DNA from: Geodermatophilus nigrescens
Lineage (GTDB): Bacteria; Actinomycetota; Actinomycetes; Mycobacteriales; Geodermatophilaceae
DNA: 64,000 nucleotides
Assembly (NCBI RefSeq): GCF_900129495.1
Contig: NZ_FQVX01000002.1
Span: forward strand, 868,001-932,000
Direction of reading: 5' to 3'
The position numbers and the translations under genes are program-made. The notes under the pieces were generated by a model. That model had not been told where the DNA came from. It did no database searches and saw nothing but the letters and a program-made list of their open reading frames with translations. Below are positions 58,593-64,000 of the stretch, one piece after another (positions within the stretch are counted from its first letter, which is position 1; every line of letters begins with the position of its first letter).

Positions 58593-59702
58593 TCAGGAGA
58601 TGCCCAGCTCCTGGCAGTCGGCAGCGAACTCGCCGGTGCACAGCTCCTCGGCGGTGACCTGGCCGTCCTCGACGACGTCACCGACGTTGTCGCGGGTGAT
58701 GGTCACCGGGGTGAGCAGCACCGCGGGGACCTCGCGGCCACCCTCGGCGTCCTCGGCGGTGCCGGTGGTCTCGGCCTCCTCGCCGTTGATCAGCGCGATG
58801 GCGAGCTCCGCCAGGGCGCCGGCCTCCTCGGCCGCCGACTTGTAGACGGTCATGCACTGGTTGCCGGCGAGGATGTTCTGCAGGCCCTCGACCGAGGCGT
58901 CCTGGCCGGTGACCGGGACCTGACCGGCCTGGCCGTTGCGGGCCAGCGTCTGGATCACGGCGTTGGCCAGCGTGTCGTTGGCGGCGACGACGCCCTGGAT
59001 GTTGCCGCCGGCCTGGGTGTACATCTGCTCGAAGATCGTCGCGGCCTGGTCGGGCTCCCAGCCCGGGACGGCCTGCTCGGCGACCTGCGTGTACTGGGTC
59101 AGCGGGTCGAGGATCTCGTGCGCGCCGTCGGCGAACAGCGTGGCGTTGTTGTCGTCGGGCGAGCCGTTGAGGAAGGCGATGTTGCCCTGCGTGACGCCAC
59201 CGGCGTTCAGGCAGTCGGCGAGGCCCTGGCCCTGCAGGCGGCCGACCTCGGTGTTGTCGTAGGAGACGTAGTACTCGGCCGAGCCACCCAGGGTGAGCCG
59301 GTCGTAGTCGATCGTCGCCACGCCCTGCTGGGCGGCCTGCTGCTGGATCTGGGCGCCCGAGGCGGAGTCCAGGTTGACGATCGCGAGGACGGTGACGCCC
59401 TCGGTGATCATCTGCTCGGCGATGGTCGCCATGCGCTGGGCGTCGCCCTCGGCGTTCTGGATGTCGTACTCGACACCGGCGTCCTCGAAGGCCGCCTCGA
59501 GCAGCGGGCGGTCCGCGCTCTCCCAGCGGGGGGAGGACTCGGTGTCGGGGAGGATGACGCCGACCTTGCCGGCGGCGTCGCCGCCACCGCCGCCGCCACC
59601 GCTGCCGCCGCTGCCGCTGCCGCTGTCGTCGCTGCCGCAAGCAGCGAGGCTGAAGACCAGGGCGGCCGCGAGGGCCGTCATCGTGGTGCGCCGTCGCGCC
59701 AT
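58593..59702 (-). CDS. Sugar ABC transporter substrate-binding lipoprotein (XylF/ChvE-like)
   Basis: The 369-residue protein starts at ATG 59700-59702. The lipoprotein signal TALAAALVFSLAAC is cut at Cys, followed by a Gly/Ser/Asp linker. The periplasmic-binding-protein type-1 fold begins KVGVILPDTESSPRWESAD (~residue 46). It has sugar-contact features such as TIDYDRLTLGGSAEYYVSYDN and FLNGSPDDNNATLFADGAHE, closer to XylF than to RbsB. It delivers the sugar to the permease encoded two genes downstream. Confidence 0.93.
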   Translation of the reverse strand: MARRRTTMTALAAALVFSLAACGSDDSGSGSGGSGGGGGGGDAAGKVGVILPDTESSPRWESADRPLLEAAFEDAGVEYDIQNAEGDAQRMATIAEQMITEGVTVLAIVNLDSASGAQIQQQAAQQGVATIDYDRLTLGGSAEYYVSYDNTEVGRLQGQGLADCLNAGGVTQGNIAFLNGSPDDNNATLFADGAHEILDPLTQYTQVAEQAVPGWEPDQAATIFEQMYTQAGGNIQGVVAANDTLANAVIQTLARNGQAGQVPVTGQDASVEGLQNILAGNQCMTVYKSAAEEAGALAELAIALINGEEAETTGTAEDAEGGREVPAVLLTPVTITRDNVGDVVEDGQVTAEELCTGEFAADCQELGIS

Positions 59703-59943
59703 GGAATGTCCACCGTTCCGTCGGGAATACGCAGAAGTGCGGCGGCCACTATGCGCGCCGCGTCACAGGCCGTGCAAGGCCACCCCCCCGACGTTGCCGG
59801 ACCGTGACCTCGACCACTCCGGACGAGTGAGACCTCCGCCCCTCCCGGACCGGGTCGCGCTTGGTCGAGCTGTTACCGGCGGGTAACTTCTCCGGTGCCG
59901 CGCGCCTGCCCGCGCCGGTTCCCGTTCCCGCTGCGGAGGTCCC

Positions 59944-61149
59944 ATGTCCCGCTCGCTGCGCGAGGTCGTCTTCGTCGACGGCGTGCGCACCCCCTTCGGC
60001 AAGGCCGGCCCGAAGGGCATCTACGCCGAGACGCGCGCCGACGACCTCGTCGTCCGCGTCATCCGCGAGCTGCTGCGCCGCAACCCGTCCCTCCCGGCCG
60101 ACCGCGTGGACGAGGTCGCCATCGCCGCCACCACGCAGATCGGCGACCAGGGGCTGACGATCGGCCGCACCGCCGCGCTGCTGGCCGGGCTGCCGACGTC
60201 GGTGCCCGGCTACGCCATCGACCGCATGTGCGCCGGCGCGATGACCGCCGTCACCACCACCGCGAGCGGCATCGCCTTCGGTGCCTACGACGTCGCCATC
60301 GCCGGTGGCGTCGAGCACATGGGCCGCCACCCGATGGGCGAGGGCGCCGACCCCAACCCGCGGTTCTTCAGCGAGAAGCTGGTCGACGGCTCGGCGCTGG
60401 TCATGGGCTCCACGGCCGAGAACCTGCACGACCGCTTCCCGCACCTGACCAAGGAGCGCGCCGACGCGTTCGCCCTGGCCAGCCAGCAGCGGTACGCCAA
60501 GGCCGTGGCCAACGGCCAGATCGGGCCGGAGCTGGTGCCCGTCGCGACCCGCTCCGCCGAGCAGGGCTGGGGCCTGGCCACCGCCGACGAGCCGCCGCGC
60601 CCGGGCACCACGCTCGAGGGCCTGGCCACGCTCAAGACGCCGTTCCGCCCGCACGGGCACGTGACCGCCGGCAACGCCGCGGGCCTCAACGACGGCGCCA
60701 CCGGCTGCATCCTCGCCGCCGAGGACGTCGCGCGGGAGCTGGGCCTGACCGCCGGCATGCGCCTGGTCGGCTACGGCTTCGTCGGCGTCGAGCCCGAGGT
60801 CATGGGCGTCGGCCCGGTGCCCTCGACCGAGCGCGCGCTGGCCCGCACCGGCCTGACCATCGACGACATCGGCCTGTTCGAGCTCAACGAGGCCTTCGCC
60901 GTCCAGGTGCTGGCCTTCCTCGACCACTTCGGCATCGCCGACGACGACCCGCGGGTCAACCCGTGGGGCGGCGCGATCGCCGTCGGCCACCCGCTGGCCT
61001 CCTCGGGCGTGCGCCTGATGACGCAGCTGTCGCGGCAGTTCGCCGAGCGACCCGACGTCCGCTACGGCCTGACCGCCATGTGCGTGGGCCTGGGCATGGG
61101 CGCCACCGTGATCTGGGAGAACCCGAACTGGGAAGGTGCCGCGCAGTGA
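59944..61149 (+). CDS. fadA: Acetyl-CoA C-acyltransferase (thiolase)
   Basis: The 401-residue thiolase has its ATG at 59944 with GCGGAGG upstream. The nucleophile is Cys96 in DRMCAGAMTAV; the other catalytic residues are His in GHPLASSGVRL (~357) and Cys in MCVGLGMGATVIWEN (~387). It cleaves 3-ketoacyl-CoA with CoA, the last step of beta-oxidation, or runs in reverse. Its stop overlaps the start of the FadB-like gene as GTGA, giving a two-gene operon for fatty-acid degradation. It is divergent from the sugar transporter. Confidence 0.96.
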   Translation: MSRSLREVVFVDGVRTPFGKAGPKGIYAETRADDLVVRVIRELLRRNPSLPADRVDEVAIAATTQIGDQGLTIGRTAALLAGLPTSVPGYAIDRMCAGAMTAVTTTASGIAFGAYDVAIAGGVEHMGRHPMGEGADPNPRFFSEKLVDGSALVMGSTAENLHDRFPHLTKERADAFALASQQRYAKAVANGQIGPELVPVATRSAEQGWGLATADEPPRPGTTLEGLATLKTPFRPHGHVTAGNAAGLNDGATGCILAAEDVARELGLTAGMRLVGYGFVGVEPEVMGVGPVPSTERALARTGLTIDDIGLFELNEAFAVQVLAFLDHFGIADDDPRVNPWGGAIAVGHPLASSGVRLMTQLSRQFAERPDVRYGLTAMCVGLGMGATVIWENPNWEGAAQ

Positions 61150-63230
61150 CCACTGTCTTCGAGGACGAGGTCGTCACCCGGGCGCTCGTCCGCTACCTGC
61201 GGGTGCCCGGTCTGGCCGGCGAGATCGCGCTGGTCACCCTGGACAACGGGCACGACCACACCCGCCCCTCCACCTTCGGCCCCGGCGGGCTCGCGTCCCT
61301 CGACGCGGCGCTCGACGACATCGCCGCGCACACCCCGGCCCCGGCGGCCATCGCCGTCACCGGCAAGCCGTTCGTCTTCGCCGTGGGCGCCGACCTGTCC
61401 GGCGTCCCGGCCGTGACCTCCGCCGACCAGGCGCGGGAGATCGCCGAGACCGGGCACCGGGTGTTCCGGCGGCTCATGGACGCGGCCGTCCCGACGTTCG
61501 CGTTCGTCAACGGCGTGGCGCTCGGCGGCGGGCTGGAGCTGGCGCTGCACTGCCGCTACCGGACGATCGCCTCCACCGCGGTGGTGGCGTTCCCCGAGGT
61601 GTTCCTCGGCCTGGTGCCCGGCTGGGGCGGCACGCAGCTGCTGCCGGACCTCATCGGCATCGACCCGGCGGTCACCGTCATCGTCGAGAGCGCGCTGGCG
61701 CAGAACAAGACGACGCCCGCCCCGAAGGCGGCGCAGCTGGGCATCGCCGACGTCGTCCTGGAGCCCGCCGACTTCCTCGAGCGCTCGCTCGAGTGGGCGG
61801 TGGGCGTCCTGAACGGCGACGTGACGGTCGACCGACCGGAGGTGGACCGGTCGGCCTGGGACGGCGCCATCGAGCGCGCCCGGGCGATCGTGGCCGGGCG
61901 GACCCGCGACGCCTCCCCCGGCGCCCTGCGCGCCGTCGAGCTGCTGGACCTCGCGCGCGCCGGGGTCGACGGCGAGGCGTTCACCGCCGGCACCGCCGCC
62001 GAGGACGCCGCGCTCACCGACCTGCTCATGACCGACGAGCTGCGGGCCTCGCTCTACAGCTTCGACCTGGTCAACAAGCGGGCCAAGCGGCCGGCCGGCG
62101 CCCCGGACAAGGGCCTGGCGCGGAAGGTCGGCAAGGTCGGCGTCGTCGGGGCGGGCCTCATGGCCAGCCAGCTCGCGCTGCTGTTCGTCCGGCAGCTCAA
62201 GGTGCCGGTCGTGCTCACCGACGTCGACCAGGCGCGCGTCGACAAGGGCGTCGCCTACGTCCACGGCGAGCTCGAGAAGCTCGCCCAGCGCGGGCGCCTC
62301 AGCGCCGACCGGCTCAACCAGCTCCGGGGCCTGGTGAGCGGCTCGCTGTCCAAGGACGTCTTCGCCGACGCCGACCTCGTCATCGAGGCCGTCTTCGAGG
62401 AGATGTCGGTCAAGCAGCAGGTGTTCGCCGAGGTGGAGGCCGTCGTCTCCCCCGAGTGCGTGCTGGCCACCAACACCTCCGCGCTGTCGGTGACCGAGAT
62501 GGCCTCGAAGCTGGAGCACCCCGAACGGGTCGTCGGCCTGCACTTCTTCAACCCGGTCGCGGTCCTGCCGCTGCTGGAGGTCGTGCGCGCCGAGCAGACC
62601 GACGACGCCTCGCTGGCCACCGCCTTCGCCGTCGGCAAGGCGCTGAAGAAGAGCTGCGTGCTCACCGCCGACGCCCCGGCGTTCGTGGTGAACCGGCTGC
62701 TCACCCGCTTCCTCGGCGAGGTCACCTCGGCCGTGGAGCAGGGCACGCCGGTCGCCGTCGCCGACCGCGCGCTGGACCCGCTGGGCCTGCCGATGTCGCC
62801 GTTCGACCTGCTCACGCTGGTCGGCCCGCCGGTCGCCCTGCACGTGGCCGAGCGGATGCACGAGGCCTTCCCCGACCGGTTCGCCGTCGGCGAGGGGCTG
62901 CGGAAGATGGTCGAGCTCGGCAAGTCCAGCGTCTACTCCGAGCCGGGCGTCGTCGACCCCGAGCTCGAGGGCATCGACGCCGGCGACTCGCCGCTCACCG
63001 AGGAGCAGGTCCGCGAGCGGGCCGTCGAGGCGCTGGCCGAGGAGATCCGGCTGATGCTCGACGAGGGCGTCGTCACGGCCGTGCAGGACATCGACCTGTG
63101 CATGCTGCTGGGCGCCGGGTGGCCGTTCTGGCTGGGCGGCATCTCCGCGTACCTCGACCGCGCGGGCGTCTCGGAGAAGGTGACCGGGCAGCGGTTCCTG
63201 CCGCGCGGGGTGGCGAGCCTCCCCGCCTGA
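61146..63230 (+). CDS. fadB: FadB/FadJ-like multifunctional enoyl-CoA hydratase/3-hydroxyacyl-CoA dehydrogenase
   Basis: The 694-residue protein starts at GTG 61146, overlapping the thiolase stop. Its N-terminal crotonase domain has the oxyanion segment GVALGGGLELALHCRYR (~residue 120) and the catalytic Glu in FPEVFLGLVPGWGGTQ (~152). From ~residue 325 it is a 3-hydroxyacyl-CoA dehydrogenase with VGVVGAGLMASQLALLFV, TNTSALSVTEMA, the His in VVGLHFFNPV, and the C-terminal 3HCDH domain. It performs the hydratase and dehydrogenase steps of beta-oxidation, partnering FadA. Confidence 0.95.
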   Translation: MTTVFEDEVVTRALVRYLRVPGLAGEIALVTLDNGHDHTRPSTFGPGGLASLDAALDDIAAHTPAPAAIAVTGKPFVFAVGADLSGVPAVTSADQAREIAETGHRVFRRLMDAAVPTFAFVNGVALGGGLELALHCRYRTIASTAVVAFPEVFLGLVPGWGGTQLLPDLIGIDPAVTVIVESALAQNKTTPAPKAAQLGIADVVLEPADFLERSLEWAVGVLNGDVTVDRPEVDRSAWDGAIERARAIVAGRTRDASPGALRAVELLDLARAGVDGEAFTAGTAAEDAALTDLLMTDELRASLYSFDLVNKRAKRPAGAPDKGLARKVGKVGVVGAGLMASQLALLFVRQLKVPVVLTDVDQARVDKGVAYVHGELEKLAQRGRLSADRLNQLRGLVSGSLSKDVFADADLVIEAVFEEMSVKQQVFAEVEAVVSPECVLATNTSALSVTEMASKLEHPERVVGLHFFNPVAVLPLLEVVRAEQTDDASLATAFAVGKALKKSCVLTADAPAFVVNRLLTRFLGEVTSAVEQGTPVAVADRALDPLGLPMSPFDLLTLVGPPVALHVAERMHEAFPDRFAVGEGLRKMVELGKSSVYSEPGVVDPELEGIDAGDSPLTEEQVRERAVEALAEEIRLMLDEGVVTAVQDIDLCMLLGAGWPFWLGGISAYLDRAGVSEKVTGQRFLPRGVASLPA

Positions 63231-63237
63231 GGGCGCT

Positions 63238-63287
63238 GACGACCGACGGCCCGGGTCCCCGCGCGGGGGCCCGGGCCGTCGGTCGTC
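63238..63287 (+). terminator. Terminator of the fadA-fadB operon
   Basis: A perfect 18-base inverted repeat (63238-63255 and 63270-63287) with a further inner CCCC/GGGG pairing forms a very strong hairpin eight bases after the fadB stop codon. Confidence 0.85.
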
Positions 63288-63384
63288 CTGGCTCACCGTG
63301 GCGCGTCCTGGCTCACCGTGGCGCGTCCTGGCTCACGGTCGGCGGTGAGCCAGGACGCGGCACGATCAGGCGGCCTGATCGTGC
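63285..63384. repeat. Two-hairpin intergenic repeat, copy 2, with tandem 20-bp units
   Basis: Three tandem near-copies of a 20-base unit starting GTCCTGGCTCAC (63285, 63305, 63325) lead into the same two hairpins as at 50005-50067: stem A (63322-63336/63345-63359) and stem B (63360-63384). Only the last unit has its complementary arm. It lies between convergent fadB and the thiamine-binding gene. Confidence 0.85.
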
Positions 63385-63390
63385 TGCGTC

Positions 63391-63675
63391 TCAGCGGAAC
63401 TTGCGGGTGAGGCTCTCGATCGTCCGGTCGACCGAGGCGACCTTGACGTGCGAGATGCCGCTGGTGGCACCCGCGGCCAGCATCGCCTCGTGCGCGGCCC
63501 GCAGCGTGGCCCACACGGCGTCGGCGTCGCCCTCCAGCGTGGTGCCCAGCGCCCCGACCTCGGAGTGCAGGCCGGACGCCTGGATCACCCGGACGGCGGC
63601 CTCCACGAAGGCGTGCGGGTCGTCGGGCGTCCCGGCGGGCGAGGGCGCGACCTGGATCTCGGCGATGATCCGCAC
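63391..63675 (-). CDS. MTH1187-family thiamine-binding protein
   Basis: The protein has 94 residues from GTG 63673-63675, with GGAGGGG upstream; longer in-frame starts lack a binding site. The fold is the ferredoxin-like DUF77/MTH1187 type: VRIIAEIQVAPSPAG, then HAFVEAAVRVIQASGLHSEVGALGTTLEG and a closing GISHVKVASVDRT. Family members bind thiamine or its precursors and may assist uptake or salvage. It precedes dxs on the same strand, and Dxs needs thiamine diphosphate, so the pairing makes sense. Confidence 0.88.
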   Translation of the reverse strand: MRIIAEIQVAPSPAGTPDDPHAFVEAAVRVIQASGLHSEVGALGTTLEGDADAVWATLRAAHEAMLAAGATSGISHVKVASVDRTIESLTRKFR

Positions 63676-63689
63676 CGGGTCCCCTCCGG

Positions 63690-64000
63690 CTACTGCTGGG
63701 CGCCGTCGACCGGCTCGACGGCCGCCGGCTGCCCCTCGGTGCGCTCGGCGACCACCGCGGTCCACTCGGCGATGCGCCGGGCCACGTCCTGCTCGGTGAG
63801 GCCGGCGTCGGCGAGCACCTGACCGCGGCTGCCGTGCTCGAGGAACGCCTGCGGCAGGCCCAGGGTGCGCACCGGCACGTCGACCTCGCGGTCCTGCAGC
63901 GCGCGGCTGAGCAGCGTGCCGACGCCGCCGGCCCGCCCGCCGTCCTCCACGGTGACGACCAGCCGGTGCTCCCCCGCCAGGTCCACCAGCTCGCCGGGCA
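63690..64000 (-). CDS. dxs: 1-Deoxy-D-xylulose-5-phosphate synthase, C-terminal end (partial)
   Basis: Only the last ~103 residues lie in the window; the gene continues past the right edge. The visible part is the transketolase C-terminal domain: GELVDLAGEHRLVVTVEDGG, GGVGTLLSRAL, then VRTLGLPQAFLEHGSRGQVLADAGLT (residues characteristic of Dxs), ending VEPVDGAQQ. Dxs condenses pyruvate and glyceraldehyde 3-phosphate, starting the non-mevalonate isoprenoid pathway and feeding thiamine and PLP precursors. The short gap to the thiamine-binding gene (14 bases) suggests co-transcription. Confidence 0.92.
   Translation of the reverse strand, partial: PGELVDLAGEHRLVVTVEDGGRAGGVGTLLSRALQDREVDVPVRTLGLPQAFLEHGSRGQVLADAGLTEQDVARRIAEWTAVVAERTEGQPAAVEPVDGAQQ

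Overview
The window is very GC-rich DNA with GTG/ATG starts, strong GGAGG-type ribosome binding sites and 1-4 base stop/start overlaps. The gene set (HemQ/HemG/HemE, DUF3000-RNase D, PdxS/PdxT with a MocR regulator, LigC plus a stand-alone LigD polymerase, Rpf, TreXYZ, TerD cluster) points to a free-living actinobacterium. A stress-tolerant soil or rock genus of the Geodermatophilaceae type fits best, but that is inference from gene content, not a database match.

Layout. (1) 1-13,800: a tellurite-resistance-like (Ter) stress region. It holds three tandem AIM24 genes, a DUF475 membrane protein, an unrecognised coiled-coil protein, and a leftward run of TerC-type transporter, TerD, TerD-vWA (TerF-like) protein, CitE-like lyase, phosphoribosyltransferase-TRSP, StiP/PELOTA protein, HAD phosphatase and an alpha/beta-hydrolase. 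The transporter gene is preceded by a good match to the manganese-sensing yybP-ykoY riboswitch with a visible Shine-Dalgarno-sequestering switch. (2) 13,991-16,108: uvrB. (3) 16,583-24,998: glycogen debranching and trehalose synthesis (glgX/treX, treY, treZ) interrupted by an rpf gene with a c-di-AMP (ydaO-type) riboswitch, followed by a RibD-like reductase and a DsrE-like protein. (4) 24,988-29,098: a LuxR-type large ATPase regulator and a PASTA Ser/Thr kinase, leftward. (5) 29,188-32,950: LigC, a lipoprotein peptidase and a LigD-type polymerase (DNA end joining). (6) 32,960-38,613: two TetR-controlled blocks carrying SDR, saccharopine-dehydrogenase-like and acyl-CoA synthetase genes. (7) 38,662-41,700: MocR regulator divergent from pdxS-pdxT. 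(8) 41,782-46,575: secreted or membrane hypotheticals, including an HNH/Excalibur protein, and a cold-shock gene. (9) 46,751-49,970: a two-component system and msrB. (10) 50,078-56,373: heme genes hemQ, hemG and hemE, a DUF4126 protein, DUF3000 and RNase D. (11) 56,438-59,702: a sugar ABC transporter. (12) 59,944-63,230: a beta-oxidation pair. (13) The right edge holds a thiamine-binding protein and the C-terminal end of dxs.

The recurring theme is survival of stress and dormancy: Ter proteins, manganese handling, trehalose, resuscitation factor, end joining, UvrB and MsrB. Several perfect hairpins serve as terminators. A two-hairpin repeat occurs twice, each time between convergent genes. 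I saw no tRNA, rRNA, CRISPR array, transposase or prophage gene.
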